Of a stretch of DNA of 64,000 nucleotides, positions 12,412 through 24,641 are shown one piece after another; positions within the stretch are counted from its first letter, which is position 1; each line of letters opens with the position of its first letter. The position numbers and the translations under genes are program-made. This DNA is from Anseranas semipalmata (Eukaryota > Chordata > Aves > Anseriformes > Anseranatidae), in the NCBI GenBank assembly GCA_013399115.1, contig VXAA01005247.1:429281-493280 (forward strand), read 5' to 3'. The notes below the pieces were generated by a model. It had not been told where the DNA came from, did not search any database, and saw only the letters and a program-made list of their open reading frames with translations.

Positions 12412-13158
12412 ATGCAAATAATGAAATTCTATCAAAAAGAAAAAAAAAAGTAATTATTTGCATATACCAATAGTGTTGTAGAAAAACACATCATTACTAA
12501 CTTCAGAAAATATAATAATCATGGTTTGCATGTTACTTTGATTTTGAAGTTTGCAAATGCAGAAGCAAAATGTTCCTCTAAGTAAATATTTTATTGATTT
12601 CTGTATCACCAAAATAATTTCACAAGTTGTGATAAGGGAACTTTAGAGCCACGAACATGCAGCTTTATAATCAGCACCAGTTTATAGAGGTTCGCAGATG
12701 TCTCTGCTAATCTATTCACATATTTGTGCACAACACTTCCTCCATTAAAAATAATTTAAGAAATGTCTTTGCTCCATCTGGGCCTGATTTGAAGCCCATT
12801 TAAGTCATCAGAAAGACTTGCATTGATTTTGGTGGGCATTAGACAGAAACCCTTTGTTGCAGCTTTCTGTAAATAAAGTTGAGCTCCAGTTTGGGCAGAG
12901 CAGCTCACACATCTATATTCATACAGACGACATTCACCCCTGGGCAGATGCAAGCACGTGCCACTTAAGGTCCACTTATGTCTCATTTTGAGGGGGGTAA
13001 AAGGGCTTTTTGGCTGGACAAAAATATACATTTTTATAAATAGGCAACTGTACATGCAAAGTATATCTGCAACTGCACAGCTAATTTACATTTGAATTAC
13101 CATGTCTGGGCATGCAAATCAGGTAATTACTTGCTCACATATAACCGGCCATTTGCAT
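12412..13158. promoter_or_regulatory. Octamer (POU) motif cluster, possible enhancer
   Basis: Four perfect octamer motifs fall within about 750 bases: ATGCAAAT at 12412-12419 and 13112-13119, and its reverse complement ATTTGCAT at 12456-12463 and 13151-13158. TAATTA or TAATTAC homeodomain cores sit beside two of them (12451 and 13124). The surrounding DNA is AT-rich and free of long repeats except one MITE-like insert at 12780-12846. POU-homeodomain factors bind such octamers. A role as a distal enhancer is inference only. Confidence 0.3.
12780..12846. mobile_element. Short palindromic MITE-like remnant
   Basis: The left arm (GGGCCTGATTTGAAGCCCAT) and the right part (ATTGATTTTGGTGGGCATTAG) resemble, in opposite orientation, the palindromic element of the form GGGCCTGATCCAAAGCCCAT ... 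ATGGGCTTTGGATCAGG that I recall from bird, turtle and crocodilian genomes. It is strongly diverged, so insertion was ancient. It has no coding capacity and sits between the paired octamer motifs. I cannot give the database family name. Confidence 0.5.
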
Positions 13159-13550
13159 GCACAAATACCTATTATATGCATTCAGTCACAGTAATGTGTC
13201 TGCAGCATTTAGCTGTATCTCAAGAGGAACTACAGCAAGGAAAAGGTTTACATTATCTCTTATGGACTTGCTGTCTTCTACAGTAATGGAAGTGATATTG
13301 AACTCATTAGGAGATCTGTAAACTTGTTGTGTATGTTGTCCCCTAAACTGGAGTCCCTTAGACTCAAGTCTATAAGAGGTTATTCCTGGAGCACTTGTGT
13401 CAGCAAAACATTGAAAATTAGTTACAAATGGGGAGTCTCTTTCCCACTGAAAAGATATGGACCATGAAATGGTAAAATGCACCCTGAGAACACTTCTGAA
13501 CCTATGATGGCTTTCCCAGAGGACATCTCTGGGGAAGCTGCTGAGCATGT
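13159..13550. other. Unassigned noncoding DNA
   Basis: No gene or repeat recognised. A minus-strand frame of 120 codons (13186-13548) crosses it without a known domain. Confidence 0.6.
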
Positions 13551-14060
13551 TGGGCCAGTCACAAGGGCTGGGGCCAGATGTAGAGCTACCGTGATCCTGG
13601 GGGCATCCCTGCTCAGCCTCTCGTAGCCTTGGCAGCAGCTATTTTATATCACCACCATACTTTCCAGCCATCTCAGCTCCTACCACTCTACTTTCAGGGA
13701 GGAGCAGAGATGCCAAGTGAGGTTAGCCAAAATACTGGACATTATCCATCTCTCTGTGAGCATGTGATGTGCACAAGGTGGTCTGAGCATCACCTGAGAC
13801 GCAACAGCAGCAGCAGCTGTTTTTCCTGGAAAACACACCAACTGGAGGCACTGGTGACAGCCGGGCTGGAGGGGCACCCACATCTGGGCAAAGAGGGCCC
13901 GAGTGTGGCTCTGTCACCCTGGGGCAGGCAGGGTGCTGCTGGGAGGGAAGGAGCAGAGGAGTGGTTGCACTTTCGCTTTTGCCTTGTGTTTAGGCTGTTG
14001 GTAGAAGGACAAGTGGGCCTGAAAAAAAACATGATTCAAGTTGTTTTTCTCCATTAATCA
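13551..14060. other. GC-richer stretch with overlapping open frames
   Basis: GC content is higher than in the flanks. One + frame (13629-14057, 142 codons) and three minus frames overlap, as expected when stop codons are rare. A short (CAG)4-like tract lies near 13805. No domain is recognised and CpG density is modest, so I do not call a gene or an island. Confidence 0.4.
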
Positions 14061-14072
14061 GTACGTTTTTTG

Positions 14073-14086
14073 TTTTTTTTTTTTTT
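14073..14086 (+). repeat. T14 homopolymer
   Basis: Poly-T tract preceded by GTTTTTTG and followed by CTCAGCTG. This resembles a polypyrimidine tract plus acceptor, but no exon with a donor follows convincingly. Confidence 0.85.
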
Positions 14087-15929
14087 CTCAGCTGCCTGGC
14101 TTCATTATTTTTGTTTGTCTTTCCCTCTCCAACTGAGCAGGGGAATCTGATTTTTTCCTGAATTTGGCTTAAGAGACAAATTAAAGTTTTCTTTGTTTAT
14201 AATCAAAGCAGGAGTGATTATTTGAACATTTTGAAGGAATCATGTAGTATTTTAAGAGTCTGTAAAAAGACAAGAAAGGTGGTGGGAAGTCATTAGATGC
14301 TATTTTCTTTAAAACTGTACGGGGATGCTTTTCACAAAGTGACTCCACGACGTCTGTAGAGTTTCACCAAATGGCCTGGGAACTGATGGCAAATTTGTGA
14401 AAACATGCTGGAAATGTTTTGTTGATATTCCTGCTGACACTAGGGGCAGATCCTGCATGTCACCACAAATATTTGGCAGTGGAGAAAACCAGAGATTTTG
14501 TTCAGCTCTGTTTGGAATCAGATAGCAAATTGATCTTGGAGGCTCTCCCTGGAACTCTTCATATTTTTGGAAAACAAAAGATTTTCAGAGGAAGCCCTGT
14601 TTTTATTATGCATGAGATTGTTATGGGAGGAGAAAGGGGAGTCTGTGACTTACACAAAAGAAGAGGGGAATTGGAGCTTTTGCTGGAATTGAACAGATTA
14701 TTTCTGGCCTTAGTTTTGTGTACTTTTCCCCAGGAACATGGATTTTTATGTGAGAAAAGATTATTTCTGAATTATTTATTATTTATTTATTTATTAGTCC
14801 ATCTTCAGGGCCTCATACAATGGGAGATCAGTTACCTGTGGGGTCAGTAAATGATCCCAGTGTGAATTGAGGGAAAGGAGGATGCCCTGAGCATGCCGCA
14901 GCGCTGGGAAGCACTGCTGCAGTGGGACGGGACTCACAGTCAGCTAAGGCAGGACACACAGTCCTTCCTGGCAGCGCTCAGCCACCCTTGTCTCCCTTAC
15001 GCTGCTCTTGCTCCAAGTGGCTGATTAGGCACAGAGAACCCTGATGGCTCCTTTTCATCTGCCATCTACATGACCTGGATGAAATCCCAGACCCAACAGT
15101 TTTTCCCTTAATTCCAGCCAGTATTTCACCTCGTCTTCCAGTAAGTGACAGTATGGCCTCTGCAGCAGCAAGGGTAGTACCCTTGCTCACCATGGCAGTA
15201 TCATCCATCTCCCAGCCTGCTAGGCTTCTTCTGTTATTTGATGGGAAGAGACCAGGAGAGCGCTGGGAGGAAACTCAGCATGATAACTCAGCATCATTTT
15301 CCCTCCCTGGCCTGAAGAGAAACCCAGAAAAGCTGGGAGCCCGGAGCTCAGCAACGTGACCTGCTCTTCCCCACAGACACTGAAGGGCTCCATGTAAGAG
15401 AGCTCAACTATAAAGTAGCAAAAATTCCCAGAGGTGACAAGGGAGGACCTTTTGAGAGGCCATGCTGTGTATACTTGTATGGTTTGGTGGATTCCAGATG
15501 AAACAAAGAAAAACTCTCCCTGGGAAGCTTCTGACTTCACAGATTGCTTAAACACTAACCATGTTTGGCACAGGGCTGGATGTGATAAACTAGATTCAAA
15601 CAGTGACCCAAGGAAAAAACAACGGGGGAATGTGGCAGTCAGTCAGTTTTGTGGTCTGAACCTCACAGGAAGGACATGTTTTCAGATCAGACCCCGGCTG
15701 TAACAGCTAGGCTGAAGTAGAAAGAGAAGCACAAGAGGCTTCTTCTTGTGCTGTCTTTGAGCTATTTCAAGACTGCCACTTTGATCTCAGACAGAAGTCT
15801 GGCCACAAGGAAAGCCTGATCTGATGGTCCCACTGCTATTCAAACCAGCTCTATGTCCCTGCATACAGTTCCTCCATGCATTCAGCCACTAGTCCTGCCT
15901 TGAGCAGGACTATGCATTCTGACACCTAG
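14087..15929. other. Unassigned noncoding DNA
   Basis: Contains a 143-codon + frame (14419-14850) with hydrophobic, leucine-rich reading but no recognised domain, and a TTTATTATTTATT tract near 14777. At 15891-15915 a short string (CTAGTCCTGCCTTGAGCAGGAC) loosely resembles a CR1 3' tail, but it is too short to assign. Confidence 0.55.
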
Positions 15930-16560
15930 ATTCTGTTTTGTGGTGATTAGTCCTGCTTTGCTAGTTACCAGTAATGTTATCATCATTAATGACTTGGATG
16001 GTGGAATAAGGGATATGCTGGATTTGTGGGTAAGACCAAGCTGAGTGTGGACATGTTCACAAAGTGGACAGGAACAGAAACAAAACTCAGTAAGGTACCT
16101 CCAAAGCAGTACAGTGGACAGGAATGATGAGAGGCAGAAATGCAAGGTGGGGAATGAATAATTGATGGGGGGAAGGCATGGAGGGTGTCACGAGGCAGAT
16201 GTGAGACAAGTCACACTGCTATGGAAAGGAGCAGTCAAGCTCAGGGGGAAGCTCAGCTTGAGAGTCATTGTCTGGTCTTCAGCATTGTGCTCAAGTGAGT
16301 AAGGAATGGAAAGAAACCGGTGGAGACCAGCACCAGAGAGATGGAGAATTGGTATTGGTCAGGGTATAAACAGGAGATGTCAAATATGTACAAGGATGTT
16401 GCAGACAGATAGAAAATAAACTTCTCTCTGTCCATGGGGGATATGAGAAGTCACTGCAGGCTTAAGTTTCCGTAAGAGAGACTAAGTAAAAACTTTCTGA
16501 TTATAAAAATTTTTCATAGTGGAAATGGCAACAGACTGTTTATGGGCACTGGAATAATCT
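15930..16560 (+). mobile_element. CR1 LINE fragment (old, truncated, sense)
   Basis: CR1 is a non-LTR retrotransposon whose ORF2 encodes endonuclease and reverse transcriptase. From 15973 the + strand reads NVIINDLDGGIRDML, matching the CR1 ORF2 segment of type NxFINDLDxGI. A frameshifted remnant of the FADDTKLG segment follows near 16020-16060. Further on, text such as GTCCATGGGGGATATGAGAAG (about 16431-16451) and the AAAACTTTCTGATTATAAAA stretch near 16490 match the CR1 3' part. Frameshifts and stops show it is dead. The 5' part is missing, as is usual for CR1. Confidence 0.75.
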
Positions 16561-19160
16561 ATTAGTATAAGTAAACTTGTTGCTTACTCCCAGAAAAATG
16601 TTGGAAAGTATCCTTTAAAAAAGTTTTTTTTTTTTTTATTTTAATAACTCAAAGCAAATCTCCCTCATGTAAACATCCCTTCCAATCTTCATATATCTGC
16701 TGTGTCTTCTACCTCTCCTCCCAGGCAGTGATGAATGTAACAAAGTAGTGGGTAGGAGGAAACATAGATAAATATTTTGTAAGTAGTGTACTATATATAT
16801 TGGGCACAGATAGAAATAGCATTGTGCTCATTCTGTTTTCATTCTCACCAGCACAAATCAGGAATAAATCCAGCCACCAAACTCTTGCTAGATGTAAAAA
16901 TGGAGAAAGTGAGTGGTGAATGAATGTGTCACAAACAGTTGAATGTGAATCTTTTGGTAAGCTAGCATCTTTGTTTTATTATCTGGTCATGCTTCTGTGC
17001 AAGAAGACTGAGTCTGGTCATTATATGCATTTTTCTCAAAAGCCAACACTGTTATGGGATATACTGGAGACAGTGTGGGTGGAGCACAACATTATTAAAA
17101 AATAAAAAAATGTCTCCTTTTTTTGTTTTTCTGCATAAGAACAAATCATTTATTCCCTGCTGGATTTCATGAGTGTGTTATTTACCACTGTTTACTGTAA
17201 CTAGCTTCCTATTATTACAAAAGTTGGCAAAGTGAGTGTGGGTCTGTAGCTTGCCCAGTTGCATTCCAATTCCTTTCTGCCAAAAATTAAAAAATGGGTT
17301 TTCCATGCACCTATCACATGTAGGAATATGCTTAACCACATTTCTTACTCCTACTGATGCCAGCGTCTTTGTCAGAAAGATCGAAGCACATTATTATCAG
17401 CATCCTATGAACACACAGAGGAGGGTTTCATCACAGGGCTGTAGTACTGCTGCGCAATACCCAGCCTAATTTTAACCTGGTTAGTTTGACTACTACACAC
17501 AACAGCACTTAACTTGGCCTGAGCTAATTCAACGCAAGGAGGAGGTAACCAGATATTTCTGTGTAACACTTGAGCACCTCTGCATAAATATCCACTACAA
17601 AGTGTCACTGCCAGGAGGACATGCCCAGACCTCCCCTGCTATGAAGGTGTGCTGAGCAGCATGAAAAGCATCATGCAGATGCTTTTACTTCCCCAGGTAT
17701 GCAAGGACAGGGATTATGCATGATCATGGCATTCCCAAGCGTGGCCATGGAGGAAAATGTGAAAGACAAAGCAGATTTGGGGAAACAGCCCCAAAGGAAC
17801 AGCATTAGCCTCAGGGCAGCTCCGTGGTGGAAACAGGATGAATTTGGTGCCAAGGGCTTCTCCAGACACTGCTGGAGCTACATGAGCACACTGCAGAAAG
17901 GGACTCAGTGGAAGGGTCAGGTCGTTCCCTGTGAAGGATGAATAACGTGGTGCTCAGCAGAGTTTAGCTGCATGTGTTTGCACAGGAGAATCTGCTCTGG
18001 GTTTCTGTTTTCCATTTCCATGGGGCCTGTGCCCTCTGTAAATAGAGGGGCTGCGTGAGACACAGGAAGAGCTGGTGTGCTTGTGAGAGTACTGGCCCAA
18101 TAAACAGTAAATGGAGATATATTTGACTCTCTGCTTGGTGTTATTTTCTCTTTGCTTGGGCAAACAGTATTCTGACTGCTGCCTAGTTCTAATCAAACTG
18201 CAGGGTACTAATAAAACAAATCCAAACTAATAAAGCACATTTCGTCAGCATTAATCCTCTTAAAGTTATCAGGTTTTCACATCCCTAGATAGGAGTAGTA
18301 CTGTCTGACATAAAGTTGAGAGATAAAAGTAGGATAAAAGAACCATTACCGTACAACAGCACTAAGGCAAAAATATAATTGCAAAGGCTGAACTCGATTA
18401 TTATTTAAAACATGTGTTGGGTGGAGGCACCAGCCGGCAGGAAGCATCTGATGCTGATGAACCCGCACAACCTCAGCATGAGTGACTTCTAAGTATGAAT
18501 GTAAAAGATTTATTAATTTCAGTTTTTAAGATGTTCTATTTGTTTTGAAAACATTTGGGGTTGCAAAACACATGAATCCTGTAACTATTTCCATAAAGCC
18601 TGGAACAGTGGAACAACATTAGAGGTGGGGGTGGGGAACACTGATATATTTTTTTTTTCTGGGAAGAATTTCCATTAAAATTAAATCTAGTTTAATTATA
18701 GCTCCTCAGCAGTGAGTATGTGATTTCTGATTATGTCCCTGGTGGATGCTCAGGTTGGTACTGCTGTGGTTGGATTGAGGTCTGCTCCATTTCATTACTT
18801 TTTCCTTGAAGAGAAACCTCACTGGTATTCGTGGAAACCATGTGTCAGTTTATGCAGTGTGTCATTATGTATTATCATATCATACAGTTTAAAAAACATT
18901 GCATTGTTGCTTCTGGTTGGATTCTCTTTATGTGGAATATAGATGGCATTATTCTAGGTAATTCTTTTTCTTAATTCCAGCCCTCAAGCCAATCAAACAA
19001 AGAGAAAATTGTAGATGGATATGAATTAATTTCTTGGTATATATCCAAAACCCACAAATAATTAGGGATGGGAGAAGCTCAAAAGCTCTGTAGATTTGGT
19101 TTGGACACACACTCAAGTTCGACTCTTGTGCAAAGCTGTAGGGGAACCTCCATAATTAGG
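16561..19160. other. Unassigned noncoding DNA
   Basis: No gene or known repeat recognised. It includes a T12-13 run near 16626 and an ACTATATATATT tract near 16790. Open frames are 60-80 codons on both strands and look random. Confidence 0.6.
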
Positions 19161-19211
19161 GCTGTGCTCCATTACACTGGTGTAAACAAAGCCAGTGGTT
19201 ACACCAGGGAA
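19161..19211. mobile_element. Possible diverged palindromic MITE arm
   Basis: CTCCATTACACTGGTGTAAA followed by AGTGGTTACACCAG resembles the TTTACACCAG / CTGGTGTAAA arms of the element at 45102-45198. It is short and heavily diverged, so the assignment is tentative. Confidence 0.25.
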
Positions 19212-20557
19212 AGAGAGAGTTCAGAAAATGACCCCTATGGCTGAAGATCTCAGGAGAAAAGATTTTTTTGTGAGATTTCTATTACTTCCTGTTTCTGGTC
19301 AGGTTCAGGTCAAGAACAGCTTTTCTCACAGTGCTGGGGCACTGGTGTTCCCATCCTCAACAGATTGGGAAAGCACTGGGGAGCATGGAAATAAAGCTGA
19401 GACAGACTTTCATAGTGCAGGAAAGCTCTGCTTTGGGCTAGGTCAGAGCAACAGACAAAGGTGGATTTTTATTTTGTCTGAACTGATTCCTCTGTCCAAA
19501 GTGGCAGCATGGAAATATCAGTGTGGGATATGTGAATGTAATGGATCGGAGCCACCTCACCTGTATGGGATGACTCAGAGATCAGAAACTTATCTCAAAT
19601 GGAAATCATACTAACATACTAACAACACTTCTCTCCTATTTGTGGGCAGAGGATATCCCTGAAAGTAAGGACAGTTATTTTGTGACCCATGGCTTGTGCA
19701 AGTCTCACTGGTGCTTGCCCATACCACCACCACATGGTAACACAGGATGCCTGAACTCAACAAAAAAAACCACAAGCACCCACCATGACTGCAATTCCTG
19801 GTGCCCCAGGCTCAGCGCTCAGCCTGACGACCTAGTGGAAGGCTCTCACTTTCTTTTGTGCGACTGAAGTGAAGGAAAAGGCTCAAGGTGTGGGCGGAGC
19901 ATGGCTCAAAATGTCAAAACTAAATTGTGAGCTATACCATACTGTGTTGCACTGACTTACCCAGAGCTCTGTACAGTTATTCCAACACAAGAGTATCAGC
20001 AGAGCTTAACTAATAACCTGGCCTCCCCTTGCATTTGAGACACGCCCCATCCAGCTGATGTCAAAAGCTACAGCCCCTGTCTGGGGATACCCAATGTTTT
20101 ACAGCAAAGGCAGGGAACGTGAGCTGTATAGAAGCGCAAAAGATCTTTAGCAGGAGGCCCGGTGCTTTCTAAAAGTCTGCTTTAGATAGTGGCATTCCCC
20201 ATCTTCCTACCACTTTTCAGAAGCATCGTCACTAGTGCTCAGCCCTGTGCAATAAAGGATATAACCAGTTGAAATTTGTATATTAGTGGGAATATTTTAC
20301 TGCTTGCAAGGTGAGAATGCAGGATGAGTGTTTTTTTATATGCATCCAGCTGCTCTGCTCAGACTCACAGTCAGGATAACTTGGCAAGGAACAGTTTTCT
20401 GTTGAGCATTGCAGAAGCCTGGAAGAAATACTGTTAGAAAGAGGTGCTTTCATCTAAGGAAATAACCTAAACCGCTGATGATCAGCCTGTATGAATCTCT
20501 CTTATGTCTGAGCAAGATACAGCATCAGCCCTGACATTGATGTGGTAGTTGCCCTAG
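19212..20557. other. Unassigned noncoding DNA
   Basis: A 139-codon + frame begins near 19195 without a known domain. Nothing else is recognised. Confidence 0.6.
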
Positions 20558-20595
20558 AAAAAAAAAAGAAAGAAAGAAAAAAAACAAAACAAAAC
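20558..20595 (+). repeat. A-rich simple repeat (GAAA and AAAAC units)
   Basis: A-run followed by GAAAGAAAGAAA and then AAAACAAAACAAAAC units. A simple A-rich tract without a recognisable retroposon body to its left. Confidence 0.85.
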
Positions 20596-23500
20596 AGCAT
20601 TTAAAACAAAGACAGCTGGATTGACAGCAACCTACACAGACGGCTGTGGCCAGCAGTGACACTGATTGAGGAAGACTTCTCTAAACTGGCGACAGATTCT
20701 GAATGCCAGATCCCACAATCAGTCCTAGATGACACAAGGTACAATTTTATGTAGCTGCTGTGCTTAGGCTACTCTTTCCTACAGTAAGAATGTACAAAAA
20801 TGTTTTGTGTTGTTGGACTCAAAACATTTTTCCTTCTTGATAAATCCTCAGATAGAGATTTGCTGAAAGGATGTCTAACTGTAAATGGGAAACACCTTCA
20901 TGAAGCTTTCCAGGGAAAATCTGCACTTAAGCAAGGAGTACTCATCCAGCTCCAAACACTGGGGAAAATGCACCCAATGCCCAAGCAGCAACCCCAGGCA
21001 GAGGTTGCCTGTGGAAGGTTTCGTAGCTCCCTGTTTGCTGTGTTTGTTCAGCTTTCGTTTTACTCATGTTCATAGCACATTGTTTTAAATTTGTTTTTAC
21101 CCATTTTAAACAGAAGGGCAGAAACCAGACCTCTAATGCCACTGGGGTTTCTGCCACAGAAGTGGTAATGCAGATGTTACAAGAGCTTTCTGCTAGCCTG
21201 AATATCAGACCTCCAGGTTTCAGAGGATCTTGGGGACCTATGTAGTAATGGAAAGACCAGGACTTTGGGCTCATTTCTAACTACTTAATTCAGGGTAATC
21301 ACTAGGGGGGGTGCAGTTGCTCATTGAGCACTTGGTCATAAGTATTTCACTGAGGCTTGTGTCCTGCAGAGAGTCTTTGGGATAAATGTCCACAGGGTCA
21401 GTGTCTTTGCTCTGCACACCTTTGTGGCCTCAGCAGAGTGGCCTCCACCTGCCTAATGCTGTGACTGTGAGGTGGCCCTGGGTGTTGGTCACCAATAATT
21501 CTGTCCTTTTTTTCCCCAAAACCTCTTTCAAGCAACCTGGAATGGGGTAGTAAAAAGTACAACTATGGGAATCTTCCTCTCTGAAAACATCCCATAGTCC
21601 CTTCGGAAGCTATAAAAGATCTACTTTTAAGGAAGCAGTATTGATGGGACCTTCCTGGCCTGAAAGAGTCATGAGCAATCAGAAGCTACAACTGCATTAG
21701 AACCAGTGATTTCAGCCACAGTGCCTTTGGGAGCAACACACATCCAGCTCTCTGAGGATCAATTTGAGATGCCAGAAATGTCCTTGTATTTCTCTTGCAA
21801 CTCTCTCACAGCTTGAGCAGTCTGCCAGCAAACAGTTTTGCTGAGGGTGTCATCGCTGGAGGTGACAATGCGTGGAACACTTTGTGCCAGCCTGCCTTCA
21901 TCCTGAGCCCTTTCCTTTGTGAGCTTGCTTGAGTGGCATGTGTGCTGCTTGGGGCCTTCAAGACTATTCCCATCCTGCTCCTACTGTGCATCTCTCCCAA
22001 AGACCTCTTTTTCTTGAGATACTTCTGAAGTAGGAGGAAAACTCATTTCTTTGGGTACTGAGGAAGCAGTTAGCTAATACTCCAAAGGAAAGGCTACTTC
22101 CTATTTCCAAAGGAGACAGGGCAACTGCAAGCTCATTTTTGACTGCAGAGGCCAAATGCATGCATTTTTTGTTTTTATTACTATGTCATCATCCTGTTTT
22201 CCACAATTTGTTTCAGGATTCCATAAAGTGCCTTCTAATTCTTATTAAGAAGCTTAAGTCATGCCCTAACCCAACCTACTCACAGAACAGTCATGGTTTC
22301 TAGCGGACATTACTCATGCAGCACCCTCCTCTTCAGTTTTGCTATGGCTTCAGAAATTTTTAGCAAAGCCCTGACCACAGTGCTTTCCTACTTATTCAGA
22401 CTGAGGTCAAAGGTTCATTTTGGATTCATTATGAATTCATGTGGAGACTATCAGCTGATCCGAAGTCAGGTAATTGACAGAAGACATACAATTATTCAGC
22501 TTTCTATTTGTGAGGTCTCTGGATCAACAAAACAACCTCCTTTATAAGCCCTACTTGGATCACACCATTTACTGGGACAATGTCAGATTATATACAGGCA
22601 AGAACAAGCCTATGTCTGCATTGATTTCTTACAGTGAGAAAGCTCATCAGCTGCTCCCAAGAGCAGCCTGCGATGTGGCTGAGGACATGCCAAGGTTCAC
22701 TGACCTCATGGCAACATGTCCCAGTGCCATGCAGCCTGCCTGACTGCTCTTCGCATCCCTATAAGTTTACTCAAGGTTAGCGTATGTACCCAAAGAGCAT
22801 GGGAAAAAACAACCATTCACAGTCACTTCTGCTCCCTCCACCCTTCCCCTTCTCCAGTCTGATTCACCAGTTTGGATAGGACAGGTCAGCTTTATCCTGG
22901 CACATACAGTAATATCAGTAATACAAACAGTTTTCTTACCCCTTCCCAAACCTTTGTATTCCATTAGTGGCTGACAGCACTACTGAGGAGGCCTTGGCTG
23001 ATTTTCTCAGCAGCAAAACATGGCAAACATCTCACCAACAGTGTCCTCTACAACAACTCTTGCAGACTCAATTCCCCTAATTTGACCGATCTGCAGTATT
23101 CAAATAGCAAATATGAAATATGCTGCTCCAAAGGGCACCTGGAACCTGGGATAGTCCTAAGCCTCTCTTAACACCACAGCACTCCTTGGGAAGGTGGCCT
23201 GACTTTGTCTGGAAGCACTGGATTAATACAAACTCTCCCGGCTGCTTCATTTACTACAAAAGGAAGGCTACCTAGATGCCTCCTGTCCAAAGTAGTTCTG
23301 AACTCACACTTCGCCCACTCATTGTCTCTTTCCTACTTACTTTTTTTCTTCTTTTTTTTCCCCCTCTCCCAGAAACCCCATTCCAACCACTTGGATCTAC
23401 TAGAGGACAGAGCTGCTTAAATTTGTAGCAGCACAGCTCAGCTCACTCTACAGAGTCCAGACACAATGCTACATAATGGGCATAAGGATGAGCATCCTTA

Positions 23501-24570
23501 AATGCATGAGTAATATTGTCAGCACTTCAAGGAAGTTGTATACACAGATCTACTTAGTTAATAACGAGTCGTGCACACCTTCTGTGCACCTCAGTGAGCA
23601 CACATTTAAACATATGGCTGCTGAGATAGAATATATCCTGCCAGCCTTTTTTCTTAATTAAAGTTACGCAAGTTATGAAATACTTTCCTTTATATTAAGC
23701 TCTTATTCCTGTGGAGAAATTTCTATTTGTTTTTATCTCATTTGAGCTTGAAGGTTAATCTTAGTTTAAGAATCTCACTCGCTGTGATAGCAACCTCACC
23801 ACGCTTCAGTCTGATCTGTGTGCGTGGGTGTGTGTGCATCCTTTTGTTTCATGCTGAGGCTGGATGCCGCTAGCTGAGTATCCTCCATGTACTAGCTTGT
23901 CCTACAGGCATTAGCAATAGGTGTAGGTGACTGTGAAAATGGTACATGAAGGCTATTTACCAGATACAATATCGAGCATAAAAATAAAACCAAAGGGTCA
24001 GATGCAGAATTTGATTCTTGTTTTGCAAGACAAGGCAAATGTGAGATATTTCACCCTCTAATCTACTGGAGATGGGAATTTAATTCTGGAATCATTGATA
24101 TATATTTACTTATTTTGTTATATGACAGCAGGAAGTTAGAATCTATCCCAGCATGAAAAGAGTCATTAATAAAGGAGAAAGAAAAAAGAGCAAAACATTT
24201 AGATCAAATTAACATACAAGAAATAAAACAATAAAGATCCCTGCTTTGTCCACAAATAAACTTTTTGTGTCCTGTATACTTCATGGTGATTCTCATGTTA
24301 TATCTTATGTAAGTTTGGACAAATATAGTAGCAATACTAGAAAAAATTGTTCACAGTTATAGGCACTATTTGTCTGAATTATTTACAAAGTCCATCTTTC
24401 CTTGGACCTTTGGATCTGCAGTAATTCAGGATAATGGCTCAGCTCTTTCCTCTAGTTCAGCAGTATTATATTTTTGCAATCAGCAAAAGCTGTTCTTTTC
24501 CCTCTTTTCTTCAGGACATGTAACAAATAATATCTTCAGGAAGGACAAATACTCCTTTTTTTAGTGTTTC
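20596..24570. other. Unassigned noncoding DNA
   Basis: Nearly 4 kb without a recognised gene, RNA or interspersed repeat. Short T- and C-rich tracts occur at 23340-23368. Open frames reach 110 codons on the minus strand (20942-21274) with no domain. Confidence 0.6.
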
Positions 24571-24581
24571 TTTTTTTTTTT

Positions 24582-24613
<32 letters not shown>
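24571..24613 (+). repeat. Long poly-T (T11-G-T31)
   Basis: A 43-base tract of T interrupted once by G. Long homopolymers are uncommon in bird DNA outside retroposon tails, but no SINE or LINE body is recognised on either side. Confidence 0.9.
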
Positions 24614-24617
<4 letters not shown>

Positions 24618-24641
24618 CCACCACTGGTGGCTGCCACCACT
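24614..24641 (+). repeat. 12-nt direct repeat after poly-T
   Basis: GCTGCCACCACT occurs at 24614-24625 and again at 24630-24641, separated by GGTG, directly after the poly-T run. Confidence 0.8.

Noticed and set aside
19060..19140. Possible tRNA gene, because AAGTTCGACTCTT resembles a B box and T arm
   Set aside because: No A box at the right distance, no cloverleaf acceptor or anticodon stem, and the T stem pairs over only four bases.
19826..19850. Possible CR1 string CCTAGTGGAAGG
   Set aside because: Twelve bases only, with no CR1-like sequence on either side.
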